This document shows, piece after piece, positions 33,541-42,915 of a DNA stretch of 55,793 nt. The position numbers and the translations under genes were made by a program. Within the stretch, counting starts at the first letter, position 1, and every line of letters starts with the position of its first letter. Under the pieces are notes generated by a model. The model was not told the origin of the DNA and did not search any database. It saw nothing but the letters and a program-made list of their open reading frames with translations. The stretch lies in NCBI GenBank assembly GCA_029260035.1, contig JAJDEA010000217.1, positions 1 to 55,793 on the forward strand, read 5' to 3'. The DNA is from Phycisphaerae bacterium. GTDB lineage: Bacteria > Planctomycetota > Phycisphaerae > UBA1845.

Positions 33541-36500
33541 CTAGTCGTCGTCACCAAGGAGCGATGCAGAGGCCTGGCGTTCCGATTCGATGGCAAGCGC
33601 CGCGTCTTGAATCGCTGCAGCCGCTGAATTCATCGCTCCCGCTTCGGCAACTGCTGCTTGCGCCTGGTTGGTTAGATTCTCTGCTTCGTTCAAAATGCTG
33701 TCCATTTCAGATCGTAGCGATTTGGATTCGGTTTCCAGTTCTTCGATCTTTGCGTTGAGCTCGTGTTGCTTAGAACTGGCACGCATTTGAGCTTTTTCTT
33801 TCAATAGTTCAGCACGATCCCTAAGCTCCGCCTCTTTTTCTTCCAGCTGGGTCGCCTTTTCCTGGAGTTCGAGAGCCTTATCTTCAAGCTCCGACGATTG
33901 ATCCTCTAGTTCGTGTGCTTGCTCTTCCATACGGCGAGCATTTTCATGTAGCGATTGCTGTTCCTGAAAGACGTTCTGGAGTTGTTGCTCATATTTCTGA
34001 CGTGCTCGACCCGTTGCTTTCTCTCTTGCTTCCTTGGCCATTTCAAGAGCTTGTGTATATTCTTGAAGTACCTGTGTCTTGGACATAGCGGACTCTTTGG
34101 CTGCTTCCACCAGACGTTCGATTTCCCGGCCACGCGCATGTTGGCGTCGTTCTGCCTTTCGCAGCTGTCGTTTTGTTCTTTGTTCTCTTTCGGCGGCCCG
34201 AGCCTTTCTCTGCTTCTTGGCCTTGCGCGATTGCTTTTTGGCTTTCTTGGATTTGCAGCAATCACTTTTTACTTCGGCGCATGACTTGGCGCAAGTACCG
34301 CACGATCCGCATGCGCCGTGACCGCGAACGGTCGTTCCTACCGTACTCGTACTCGTTGTTGTTGACCTTGTGGTCCGCACGCCGTGTGGATTGATCATTT
34401 TGACGAATGAAGCGAACGCGGCTTGTTGCAGCGAGTTTCCTTGAACAGTGATCCCTACTTTTGCTGGTTTGATGAGTAGTGGTACGTCGGAACGGCTCAT
34501 AAGCTCAATAATTGCTTCTCGTTTACCTTTCGGTAGTCTGTAGGTTCGTTCGATTTTTTTGTCGGATGGTTCAAGAAGATGCACGAAACCCTGAAAAGCA
34601 ACGTGCTCGAGTGGGGTGCCTTGGACGCCTATACTGTCGTCGCCGGGGCGCACGAGAATCGGTACATCTGGGCGAACCATGAGTTCCGTCAGTGCTTCGA
34701 GCTTGCCTGCGGAAAGCGAATAAGAGCGACTAAGTTTCTTTCCATGAGCCATATCAATCCTGAGTTCCGGGCTGGGAATCATGACGCGCCCTTGGCTTCG
34801 CGGTGCCCTTGGTGTACGCAGAGTTCTTGGTGCCTTTGGCGCAGCACGATTCCAGAAACCTCCATCGCCAGTTCGGCTGAGTTTATCGGCTAGTTTGTCT
34901 AACTTTTCTTCGAGCCTGGAAAGCCTTTTTTCAAGTTTGTTGGCTTTCTTATCGCTTGCTGTGACAGCATAGGTGTGGGCGTGGTTCGCTCCGGAGGAAT
35001 GTGCATGCGCGTGATGCTTGCCGGTATTCCCGACGGCGACAACATCCGCAGTTTTTGCGATCGCTGCAACGGGAACAGCCGTTGCTCCGATCTGGGCGGA
35101 TTCTGCTTTCGGTGGGGCTGATAGTGCGGGGGTCGCGACCCATCCCGAGAGCGCCACAAGGCTGCCTAATAGGATTCCAAACATCGTAGCCTGTGGTCGC
35201 TTACTTTGTGTCATTACCATTTTCAATCTCCTAGCAAATCGTTCGGCTCGCCCAGTAGTCATGCCTATTCCCGCAACGGGGACCGATTGTAATTGTGATC
35301 CAGCATATTCTTTAGTTGTAATCAAAGCGGTTGCGTATGCGCGCCGCTCGTTTGGAAGAATCCATGTTACCCATGTGTCACAGCAGGTTTCCGCAGTGTC
35401 ATGCAGTTGATTGCGCGCCCACCACATGGCCGGATGCCACCAATAAAGACATCCCACAAGGTGGTCAAGCCAAACGACGAGATGGTCACCTCTGCGTAAG
35501 TGGGCAAGTTCATGGCAGATGACGGCTTGCCGGCCTCTATTATCCAGCTTCGACCAGAGCGTCATAGGCAGTAGCAATTTCGACTTTCGGCCACACCATA
35601 CCATGGGTGAAAAACACGCACTCACCATGAAGACCTTGGGGACGTTTCGCAGTTGAAGCTTTGCGGCGATCGTCTGTACCATATGGTGTGTTTCTTCGCT
35701 TGCGGGAACGGTGTTGGCTAGGTGCTTGCGAAATCGAATAACGGACCAGGCTTTGCCAGCCAGGATCAACGCGATACCTATGATCCATAACCCTGTAGGG
35801 AACGAAGGGAGTTTTGCGATTGACTCCACCACGCCTTGCATTCCCACGAGCCATTGGCTTAAGCTCGATATGCCAACGCGATATGAGTCAATCGCCCATT
35901 GGGCAAGTGACGCCAGTGTGCTCGGTGAATCTTCGAGTGAACATGCCGCATCTATCGATGGTATTGGCGTGGGATGTCCATAGATCGGCTCATATTTACC
36001 AATGGTTCCATAGCTGGCGCCTGCGATACCTCGCTCCGGAGTAGGCCGAGAGAGTGGTTTGCGATTTGTCGCAACTTTGGAATCTTCTGTATGCATTTCA
36101 GGAGAAGCGATGTTGTCTATTACAGGTATTTGAAGAGGTTTAGGTGAACGTTGGACAAGTTCGCATACCTGGCGCCCCCAGTCCAGCCGAACCACAGGTT
36201 TCAGTGATTGCCACGGCTCATCACTCAATCGTCTATCATCATGCCTCTTCTCACGAACTGCGTGCAAAGGAATTGTAGTCAAAGAAGACGGCCCGCCAGA
36301 ACCGGCCGCTTGGGCGAGCGGGTTCAGCTTGCCAGGCGCTGAACGGGCCGTGTTTTCTCTTTGATTGTCGTAATTGCTTTCGTCTTCACTCTCACACTCG
36401 ACGAAGATTCTTGGTTGTGGCGCGATTTCGGCATTACTTGTGTTCATCGCGTAAAGTACGTCTGGCGAAGTGGCCGCTACCTGTGGTTCGCCATGCTCGA

Positions 36501-36840
36501 TTGCTCGGAATGACTCCCATTCACCAGGCCGATCAAGGACTGTTAAGCCTTCGTCAGGGGCGATCCCTGAATCAGCGCGAAGGGTCTTGTCCGTTTCCGA
36601 AATTGCGCGACTTTTTCTATCGCCAGCGGACGAGTTGGTTCGGAAGCTCCCCAAACTTGAAGGGGGGGGAAGAAAAGGTGATACCAACGCAAACAGAAGA
36701 ACGGTTAACCAGAGTGAGTGGCGAGTCGACGGTCTACAGGGCAGTACACGACACAAGAAGGCGACGAGAACAACGAGTGGCACGACCACAATCGCGCTTT
36801 GCCAAAGCATGCCTGTTAGTGGGAAAGCCCACTCGCCCAT
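33541..36840 (-). CDS. M56 (BlaR1/MecR1-like) metalloprotease with coiled-coil tail
   Basis: A 1099-residue membrane zinc protease. The N-terminal helices (residues ~10-30, 40-60, ~350-370) resemble BlaR1/MecR1. The active site is in VICHELAHLRRGDHL, with a downstream acidic element in AETCCDTWV. After a further membrane segment (~562-580) the tail differs from BlaR1: a His-rich stretch (KHHAHAHSSGANHAHTY), two tandem ~55-residue repeats, a Cys-rich block (CGSCGTCAKSC then CC), a Lys/Arg-rich segment and a ~200-residue coiled coil. No penicillin-binding sensor domain is seen. The blaI-like gene is 34 bases upstream. It probably cleaves or inactivates that repressor on an unknown signal. AGGAG supports the start. 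Confidence 0.87.
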   Translation of the reverse strand: MGEWAFPLTGMLWQSAIVVVPLVVLVAFLCRVLPCRPSTRHSLWLTVLLFALVSPFLPPPSSLGSFRTNSSAGDRKSRAISETDKTLRADSGIAPDEGLTVLDRPGEWESFRAIEHGEPQVAATSPDVLYAMNTSNAEIAPQPRIFVECESEDESNYDNQRENTARSAPGKLNPLAQAAGSGGPSSLTTIPLHAVREKRHDDRRLSDEPWQSLKPVVRLDWGRQVCELVQRSPKPLQIPVIDNIASPEMHTEDSKVATNRKPLSRPTPERGIAGASYGTIGKYEPIYGHPTPIPSIDAACSLEDSPSTLASLAQWAIDSYRVGISSLSQWLVGMQGVVESIAKLPSFPTGLWIIGIALILAGKAWSVIRFRKHLANTVPASEETHHMVQTIAAKLQLRNVPKVFMVSACFSPMVWCGRKSKLLLPMTLWSKLDNRGRQAVICHELAHLRRGDHLVVWLDHLVGCLYWWHPAMWWARNQLHDTAETCCDTWVTWILPNERRAYATALITTKEYAGSQLQSVPVAGIGMTTGRAERFARRLKMVMTQSKRPQATMFGILLGSLVALSGWVATPALSAPPKAESAQIGATAVPVAAIAKTADVVAVGNTGKHHAHAHSSGANHAHTYAVTASDKKANKLEKRLSRLEEKLDKLADKLSRTGDGGFWNRAAPKAPRTLRTPRAPRSQGRVMIPSPELRIDMAHGKKLSRSYSLSAGKLEALTELMVRPDVPILVRPGDDSIGVQGTPLEHVAFQGFVHLLEPSDKKIERTYRLPKGKREAIIELMSRSDVPLLIKPAKVGITVQGNSLQQAAFASFVKMINPHGVRTTRSTTTSTSTVGTTVRGHGACGSCGTCAKSCAEVKSDCCKSKKAKKQSRKAKKQRKARAAEREQRTKRQLRKAERRQHARGREIERLVEAAKESAMSKTQVLQEYTQALEMAKEAREKATGRARQKYEQQLQNVFQEQQSLHENARRMEEQAHELEDQSSELEDKALELQEKATQLEEKEAELRDRAELLKEKAQMRASSKQHELNAKIEELETESKSLRSEMDSILNEAENLTNQAQAAVAEAGAMNSAAAAIQDAALAIESERQASASLLGDDD

Positions 36841-36874
36841 CCCGTCTCTCCTATGGTATCAATGTCGCGTTGCG

Positions 36875-37264
36875 TTATGACCCAGACGAATCAAGTTCGT
36901 CAACGAGTTTGTGCAATTGTTCGATTTCGTCCTGCGATAGTTTTTCCGACTTAACGAGCTGCAACACAAGAGGCCCTGCCGCCCCGTCATACATTTGGTT
37001 AAGTAGCCGATCCAGCCTGGACTTTGTCACACGTTCTCGTGAAACCTTAGCCTTATACACATATGCCAGGTCAGATTTGTTGCTTGAGACGAATTTTTTT
37101 TGCTCCATCCGATTAAGCAGGGTTTGTACCGTTGTATAGGCCAACCTTCTCCCACGGTTGTGCAAATGCGTCATTACGTCACGCACGGTAGCGGGGCCGT
37201 TGTCCCACAGGACTTTGACGACATCCAGCTCTGCCCCACCTAGTTCGTATTGCCTTAACGTCAT
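36875..37264 (-). CDS. BlaI/MecI/CopY-family transcriptional repressor
   Basis: A 129-residue winged-helix repressor. The DNA-binding half (residues ~8-70) has LGGAELDVVKVLWDNGPATVRDV and the recognition region AYTTVQTLLNRMEQKKF. The C-terminal helices mediate dimerisation and end near the classical protease cleavage region. It is the first gene of the BlaI-M56 pair and probably represses its own operon via the two boxes at 37283-37323. Whether the TPR-ExbBD operon 3.5 kb downstream is also controlled cannot be told from sequence. Confidence 0.93.
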   Translation of the reverse strand: MTLRQYELGGAELDVVKVLWDNGPATVRDVMTHLHNRGRRLAYTTVQTLLNRMEQKKFVSSNKSDLAYVYKAKVSRERVTKSRLDRLLNQMYDGAAGPLVLQLVKSEKLSQDEIEQLHKLVDELDSSGS

Positions 37265-37282
37265 GAGATATTTTCCCTAAGG

Positions 37283-37323
37283 TCTACTACAACTGTCGGA
37301 GGTATCCTACTACAGTTGTCGGA
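37283..37323. promoter_or_regulatory. Tandem BlaI/MecI-type operator boxes
   Basis: Two 18-base boxes, 37283-37300 (CTACTACAACTGTCGGAG) and 37306-37323 (CTACTACAGTTGTCGGAG), are direct repeats 23 bases apart. Their centres ACAACTGT and ACAGTTGT are reverse complements of each other. The TACNACA-TGT core matches the known BlaI/MecI operator style, and the boxes lie just upstream of the blaI-like gene. This is a strong autoregulation site candidate. Confidence 0.65.
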
Positions 37324-37482
37324 GCATGGCAAGCGAATTCCTTGACCATTACATTTTTCGACATTCGGTCGTGTCGTTACCAAAGAGTTAAGGTTGCGCG
37401 AGTTTGCCCGAGCAGTTTCCTATTGAACCGGGGGCGCAGCGTTCTAACTCTTTGACCTTCGCGTGGGAGGCGCGGTCCTTGG

Positions 37483-38853
37483 TTACGGTTTGTTTTTCTT
37501 TGGCCGCTTTGTTTCCGTTTGGTTCGCACGCTCGCGATCTTCGCGATCCCTTGGAATAGGGCGCCCGTGTGGGTCAGTGACCGGCTCGCCAGGAGGCTGA
37601 AGCGCAACATGTTCAAGTTGCTCAGCCTGGTCGTGAACTTCGGTGGGTAACATTTCGGCTCTGTCGACGAGGTAGCTCTCCCATAGGCGATGCCGCCTGA
37701 CTATAGTCGCCGCCGCTTTGTGTCCACTTGTTGTCAGTTTGAGCATGTCGCCGAATCGTGAAACCAAGCCACGTCGAAGAGCCTGCGATGTTCCCTTTGC
37801 AATTTCTCGACCTTGAAGAATTGTGGCTAGCTGAGTGATTGATGCTGATTCCGCCCCGGATTCAGCAAGCCGATACAGTGCTCCCAGCAAATCGTCCAGT
37901 GCAATTTGCATGGAGAGTTTTCGCCACCTGAGTGTTTTGGTAATCATCCCAAACTGTGGCGAGAATATGATTGCCAACGTGAGTGTCACGCCAGCCACTA
38001 CTGCCATCATGCCAGCCGCATTGACGGAATCAAGTCCGAACACGGCTGGGATTGCAGTCGCCGATGCGTATCCGAACGAGCCGCAGATGATAGCCACCAT
38101 GACGCTTATGATTATTTGCCACAGTAAGCTTCCCGTCAACATACGCGCCGTGGCCGCTGGGCCGATGAGCATGGCGATGACCAGGATGGAGCCAACGGCT
38201 TCAAACGATGCTACCGTCGCGGCGGCGACAATAATCATGAGCAAGTAGTGCATAAGGCCAGCGTGGAATCCCTGAGTGGTTGCGAGTTCGGGATCGAACG
38301 CCGCAATGCGAAGCTCTTTGTAGAATATGCTGATGAACATGAACGATGCGATCATCATGCCCGCAAGTGTTGTGACCTGTCGCGGTAGTGTCAGGAATGT
38401 GGACCAGCTTATGAATTCCCCCCAATCCTGAGGTGGGAACCAAAACAGCGTTTCGAGTTGCCCGTGCAACACGCAATCTGCGTCGAGGTCTACATGTCGA
38501 GCCGAAGCTTGTTCAATGAGTAATACGCCGAGAGCGAACAGTATGGAAAAGACGACGCCCATCGCGGCGCCCGGTTCCACCCTGCCTAGCTTTTGAACGA
38601 CTTCCACTAGGACGACGGTAGCGATGCCCGCAATGGCTGCCCCTAGGAACATGGGCAGAGGGTTGCGAAAACCGCTGACCAGGAATGCAATCACGAGACC
38701 GGGCAGCACGGCATGGGAAATAGCGTCGCCCATTAAGCTGAGTCGGCGCAACACCAGGAAATTGCCGAGCAGGCCACATGTAACTGCTGCGAAGGTGGCA
38801 GTCAGTAGTGGCAACATGTCCACACGCACGAAACTGTAAATTGCGTCACTCAC
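37483..38853 (-). CDS. Mn/Zn-type ABC transporter permease with DtxR-like C-terminal region
   Basis: A 456-residue protein. Residues 1 to about 300 are an ABC-3 metal permease with about nine membrane segments and the signature LMGDAISHAVLPGLVIAF near the N-terminus. From about 310 a soluble tail resembles a DtxR/MntR repressor: a winged-helix-like part (ITQLATILQGREIAKGTSQ), then RRHRLWESYLVDRAEML and EQLEHV, and TDPHGRPIP, which mirrors FDPHGDPIP of the separate regulator. The tail may act as a cytoplasmic metal sensor or dimeriser. The very C-terminus is Lys/Arg-rich. It is the last gene of the operon; its ATG overlaps the previous stop by four bases. Confidence 0.85.
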   Translation of the reverse strand: MSDAIYSFVRVDMLPLLTATFAAVTCGLLGNFLVLRRLSLMGDAISHAVLPGLVIAFLVSGFRNPLPMFLGAAIAGIATVVLVEVVQKLGRVEPGAAMGVVFSILFALGVLLIEQASARHVDLDADCVLHGQLETLFWFPPQDWGEFISWSTFLTLPRQVTTLAGMMIASFMFISIFYKELRIAAFDPELATTQGFHAGLMHYLLMIIVAAATVASFEAVGSILVIAMLIGPAATARMLTGSLLWQIIISVMVAIICGSFGYASATAIPAVFGLDSVNAAGMMAVVAGVTLTLAIIFSPQFGMITKTLRWRKLSMQIALDDLLGALYRLAESGAESASITQLATILQGREIAKGTSQALRRGLVSRFGDMLKLTTSGHKAAATIVRRHRLWESYLVDRAEMLPTEVHDQAEQLEHVALQPPGEPVTDPHGRPIPRDREDRERANQTETKRPKKNKP

Positions 38854-40259
38854 GAGAGCTTACCTGCCATTAGTGGTGTATTGTCTTCTTCGATTGCTCG
38901 CTCAAGCTCTTTAACCAATTCCTCAGGCAGAACGTGCTCGACCTGATCGACGGACCAATCTACATGACTTGGCGCGACGTCGGCGTAGCTAATGAGATAT
39001 TGTTCCCACAGTTTATGATTGCGACTAACGCGTTTGCCGTTCCCGTGACCGATTGGTGTCAGTATCAATCCTCCATGTGAACCTTTTATCGTTTCGCCTC
39101 TTGCGCGAAGCCGCCATAGTACGAATTTCCGAAACCACCACGGCCAAGCGCGAATCAAGGCTAATTCATCGAGCTTGCTTTTTGGAAACACCAGATCGCG
39201 ATTGTTGTGTTCTTGCTGATTTTCTACAGCGGCCTCAAGAATATGCTCCGCCGCTATTCGGAGCCGCAATCTCATGCGACGCATAAGTGACGCGATGACC
39301 CCGCGCGCTGGTGCAATCAACATGCTGATTCCAAAAATCGCACCGGAGGTAAGGACGATAACTGAGCCAGCAGGTTTTCGAGGCAACAGAGCTGAAACTG
39401 CGGAGCCAAGGTAGCCGCTAAGTCCGCCGATGAATCCCGAAAGTACAACCAGCAACCACAATCTCTCGGTCCAGAACCTCGCAGAAACCGGCGGAATGAT
39501 CAACATGGCTACGACCAGAATCAAGCCGACGGCCTGGAGACCTGCTACGGTCACCAGGACGACCAAAGCCATCATCAAGAGGTCAACCCGTGTAACGGGC
39601 CAGCCGTCCACCTGTGCGAATGCTTCGTTGTAGCAAACGAGGGTAAATTCCTTGAAAAGGAGGACGGTGCATATTGTCGCGAACAGGGCTATGCCGCACA
39701 TGAGGGTGGCATCAGTCACGCTCATGGCAGCCGTTTGGCCGTAGATAAATTTGTTAAGTCCGGCGGCATTTCCGGTTCTCATTGATTGAATTACGCTGAG
39801 TAGCACAACGCCAGCGCCAAAGAATACGCTGAGGACAATTCCTATCGAAGCATCTTCGTGCAGTCGCGAGTTCTTTATGAGCCAATGGATGGCAGCTACT
39901 CCAATGACGCTGCTGATCGCTGCACCCAGCAGCAAGACGGGCAGCGATTTGCCGTCCATGCCGAGACTGTTGGCGACAATGAAGGCCAATCCAATCCCGG
40001 GAAGCGTTGCGTGGCTGATCGCATCAGACGTCAGCGCCCGTTTTCGCAAAAGAGCAAAAACGCCTATGACTCCTGCAGCAACACCAAGCCATGTTGTTCC
40101 GGCGATGACTACCGTTGTGTTGAAACCTGCCTGAAGCGTGAGTGTGGTGCCAATTTCCTGCCACGTTGGCCACTGGTCGGCTACTGTGGTAATCGATTTA
40201 GTATGGTCATGCGAGGGGAGATTCGTCGCTAGTATGTGGCCCGCATACATACCGTTCAC
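38850..40259 (-). CDS. Mn/Zn-type ABC transporter permease with DtxR-like C-terminal region
   Basis: A 469-residue paralogue of the next gene in the operon. After an N-terminal periplasmic or amphipathic region comes an ABC-3 permease domain with [19 protein letters not shown] and about nine membrane segments to residue ~320. The tail again has a DtxR-like dimerisation/metal-binding part: [17 protein letters not shown] and [13 protein letters not shown], with the same His/Glu pattern as the regulator. Two distinct permeases suggest a heterodimeric transporter, as in MntCD/SitCD-type systems. Both ends overlap neighbouring genes by four bases (ATGA), showing tight coupling. Confidence 0.85.
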   Translation of the reverse strand: MNGMYAGHILATNLPSHDHTKSITTVADQWPTWQEIGTTLTLQAGFNTTVVIAGTTWLGVAAGVIGVFALLRKRALTSDAISHATLPGIGLAFIVANSLGMDGKSLPVLLLGAAISSVIGVAAIHWLIKNSRLHEDASIGIVLSVFFGAGVVLLSVIQSMRTGNAAGLNKFIYGQTAAMSVTDATLMCGIALFATICTVLLFKEFTLVCYNEAFAQVDGWPVTRVDLLMMALVVLVTVAGLQAVGLILVVAMLIIPPVSARFWTERLWLLVVLSGFIGGLSGYLGSAVSALLPRKPAGSVIVLTSGAIFGISMLIAPARGVIASLMRRMRLRLRIAAEHILEAAVENQQEHNNRDLVFPKSKLDELALIRAWPWWFRKFVLWRLRARGETIKGSHGGLILTPIGHGNGKRVSRNHKLWEQYLISYADVAPSHVDWSVDQVEHVLPEELVKELERAIEEDNTPLMAGKLS

Positions 40260-41110
40260 CTGACAATTGATGCGCGAGTAACTGCGTCAACCGCTTCAGA
40301 CAGCAGCGTTAATCGACCGCCGTAAGTCTTGCGGAGGTTTTCGGGAGTGAAGACCTCATTCACTGGGCCAGCCGTGACAACTCGCATATTCAACAAGACG
40401 GCATGATCGAAATACTCAGGTACCGTCGGCAAGTCGTGGTGAACGCAAATGACAGTTTTTCCCTGACTTTTCAATTCACGCAACACCTCGATAATGGCGC
40501 GCTCTGTAGCGGCATCTACACCGGCGAAGGGTTCATCCATGAAATAAAGGTCTGCTTCCTGAGCAAGCGTCCGCGCCAGAAAGACGCGCTGCTGCTGACC
40601 TCCGGACAATTGTCCGATTTGCCGCTTAGCCAAATCGCGCATGCCGACACGCTCCAGGCACGCTAGCGCTGCGTCGCGATGGACTTTGGTAACCGGGCGA
40701 CACCAGCCAATTTTGCGATATCGACCCATGCACACAACGTCCAACGCCGAAACGGGAAAATCCCAATCGACCGACTCACGCTGCGGAACATAACCAATCC
40801 GCGATCGCGCTTGGGCATAGCTCTTCCCCCAAAACGTCACTTGCCCAGATGCGGTAGGGACAAGGCCTAGGCAGGATTTTATCAAGGTGCTTTTCCCCGC
40901 ACCATTTGGCCCGACGATTGCAATCAACGCGTCAGAAGGAGCTTGATAATTGACATCCCAAAGAACCGGTTTTCGGTGGTAAGCAACAGTTAGCGCACGA
41001 ATGACGACCGGACTTTGACGAGGATCGGCTATCGGCTTCGCCGCCTTCACGACTGTTGTAGAAAAGTCGCTTTCAACATTTCGCATAGCTGAAGTTGTGC
41101 TAGTTGTCAT
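40256..41110 (-). CDS. Mn/Zn-type ABC transporter ATP-binding protein
   Basis: A 284-residue ATPase. Walker A is GPNGAGKST at residues 67-75, the signature is [14 protein letters not shown], and Walker B with the following D-loop is [15 protein letters not shown]. The sequence is of the metal type (ZnuC/MntB/SitB). It has a ~35-residue polar N-terminal extension before the conserved domain; a start further in is possible. It overlaps the solute-binding gene by 11 bases and the first permease by four. It energises transport by the two permeases. Confidence 0.95.
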   Translation of the reverse strand: MTTSTTSAMRNVESDFSTTVVKAAKPIADPRQSPVVIRALTVAYHRKPVLWDVNYQAPSDALIAIVGPNGAGKSTLIKSCLGLVPTASGQVTFWGKSYAQARSRIGYVPQRESVDWDFPVSALDVVCMGRYRKIGWCRPVTKVHRDAALACLERVGMRDLAKRQIGQLSGGQQQRVFLARTLAQEADLYFMDEPFAGVDAATERAIIEVLRELKSQGKTVICVHHDLPTVPEYFDHAVLLNMRVVTAGPVNEVFTPENLRKTYGGRLTLLSEAVDAVTRASIVR

Positions 41111-42104
41111 TATCCAGTTTTCCCGTCATTCCGCGCTGTGGTGCATCACCGCCCAGCGCTCGGGCCACAGTTGTGACATTGTGATCGATCATGCCCACAT
41201 AGGTTCCTTCGTAGGTTCCCGGTGCGCCCATGGCGTCGCTGTACAATTCACCGCCGATTACAACAGTATGGCCTCGCGCTTTGGTGCCGAAAACGAGAGC
41301 GTTGATGTTGCGCTGCGAAACGGTGGACTCGACAAAAACTGCTCCGATTTTTCGTTCCACGAGGAGGTCAACAAGACGTTCAATGTCTCGAACGCCCGCC
41401 TCCGACTCTGTCGAAATACCCTGAATACCGATTACCTCAAAGCCAAATCGACGGCCGAAATAGTTGAACGCGTCATGGGCTGTCACCAGGACTCGTTGCT
41501 GCGCGGGTACGCTCTTCAGCACGCGTGCCCCATAGGTGTCAAGCTCGCGTAGCTGCTCGGCATAGGATTCCGCGTTCTCGGCATACGTCGTTGCACCAGT
41601 TGGGTCGTACTCGGTTAGCTTGTCGCGCACGACTTCAACGGCTTTGGACCAGGCGGACGGGTCCATCCAAACGTGAGGATCGTAAAGACCCTCGAATTCT
41701 TCCGGCTCGAGAAGGAATTGCTCATCGAGCAATTCCGTGACGGCAAATACTTTCTTGCCAGCAGTAGCTGCTCGAATGAGCGAGTCGGTCATTTTGCCTT
41801 CCAGCAACAGGCCGTTGTAGAAAATGACGTCGGCATCGAGAAGACGTTGAATGTCGCTGCGTGTCGGCTTGTAGAGATGTGGATCGACGCCTTCGCCCAT
41901 TAGGCCAATGACATCAGCGCGACCATCCGATACGTTCCGAACGATATCCGCCACCATGCCGACGGTGCCTACGATCTTGTAGCTATTCTCTTTGGATTCG
42001 CCCTTAGGCTTATTAGTATTCGCGGCGCGGTCGCACCCAACAACAGAGATCGCTGCCAAGCTGGCTAGTACGCCAAGTCCAATTGTGATTATTTTTGTGG
42101 CCAA
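41100..42104 (-). CDS. Mn/Zn-type ABC transporter substrate-binding lipoprotein
   Basis: A 334-residue cluster A-I metal-binding lipoprotein. The signal peptide ends in the lipobox SVVGC with C24 as the lipidation site. Metal-site regions typical of MntC/TroA/ZnuA include [19 protein letters not shown] and [15 protein letters not shown]. There is no long His-rich loop, so manganese or iron looks as likely as zinc; metal identity is inference. The start is TTG at 42104, preceded by GGAG with 7-base spacing; the nearest ATG is out of frame. It begins the operon SBP-ATPase-permease-permease, with a TATAAT-like hexamer at 42186-42191 on the minus strand. Confidence 0.93.
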   Translation of the reverse strand: MATKIITIGLGVLASLAAISVVGCDRAANTNKPKGESKENSYKIVGTVGMVADIVRNVSDGRADVIGLMGEGVDPHLYKPTRSDIQRLLDADVIFYNGLLLEGKMTDSLIRAATAGKKVFAVTELLDEQFLLEPEEFEGLYDPHVWMDPSAWSKAVEVVRDKLTEYDPTGATTYAENAESYAEQLRELDTYGARVLKSVPAQQRVLVTAHDAFNYFGRRFGFEVIGIQGISTESEAGVRDIERLVDLLVERKIGAVFVESTVSQRNINALVFGTKARGHTVVIGGELYSDAMGAPGTYEGTYVGMIDHNVTTVARALGGDAPQRGMTGKLDNDN

Positions 42105-42228
42105 TTCCTAACTCCATGATGAACGCAAGTCGAGGTTGCTAAGCGATTCCTCTGATCCCATTGTCCGGACAAGAATTACAAGAAAATTATAGATGCTGTC
42201 AGCAGGTTCAACAGATTGAATATGCCAA

Positions 42229-42915
42229 CTATGCGGCATTTGCATCGTGCTCCACAAAAACATGGTCAGCCAACTCAAGGCCGACTACACGTTCTTGCTC
42301 GTTGATACGCAATGTCAACGGGCCGCTGAAAGGCTGTTTTTCGATCACATGAATGGCCGTGCCAACCCGTACGCCAAGCTGAGCCAGGTATTGAAGCGCT
42401 TGTGGGTTACGATCACGAACACGAACCACGATCACACGGTCATTCGCTTTAACACCAGCCAGCGAAGTTCCTCGCCGTGGCCCAACGTCGCCGTTATGTT
42501 CTGGAATCGGGTCGCCGTGGGGGTCAAAGCTCGGATAGCCGAGAAGCTTATCTATGGCGGCTTCAAACTTCTCGGAGATATGGTGCTCAAGCCGTTCCGC
42601 TTCTTCATCCACCTCATCCCAGGAATACCCGAGAATGTCGTGAAGAAAAGTCTCTATGAGGCGGTGATGGCGGATTATCTCCAATGCTACCTTACGTCCT
42701 GCAGGTCTAAGTGAGACTCCGTGATAAGGCTCGTGAGTTGCCAGCTCGCGTTGGTCAAGTTGGCGTATTGCTTTGGTCACGGCTGCTGGAGACACGCCGA
42801 CGACTTCCGCTAGCCGGTTCGTGGAAACGGCCTCGCCGTTTTGCTCGAGCTTGAATATAGCCTTGATGTAGTCCTCCGCCGCTCGTCCAAGCGACGGGGC
42901 CGTCGATGTACTCAT
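42229..42915 (-). CDS. DtxR/MntR-family metal-dependent regulator
   Basis: A 228-residue DtxR-family repressor. The winged helix is at residues ~10-70 (EDYIKAIFKLEQNGEAVSTN, VSPAAVTKAIRQL). The dimerisation/metal domain follows (RHHRLIETFLHDILGYSWDEV, EAERLEHHISEKFE, FDPHGDPIP). A FeoA/SH3-like domain forms the C-terminus. The metal site residues (E, H, H) are visible. It lies 124 bases upstream of the transporter operon on the same strand and is likely its manganese- or iron-responsive repressor. A dyad in its own promoter suggests autoregulation. Confidence 0.92.
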   Translation of the reverse strand: MSTSTAPSLGRAAEDYIKAIFKLEQNGEAVSTNRLAEVVGVSPAAVTKAIRQLDQRELATHEPYHGVSLRPAGRKVALEIIRHHRLIETFLHDILGYSWDEVDEEAERLEHHISEKFEAAIDKLLGYPSFDPHGDPIPEHNGDVGPRRGTSLAGVKANDRVIVVRVRDRNPQALQYLAQLGVRVGTAIHVIEKQPFSGPLTLRINEQERVVGLELADHVFVEHDANAA

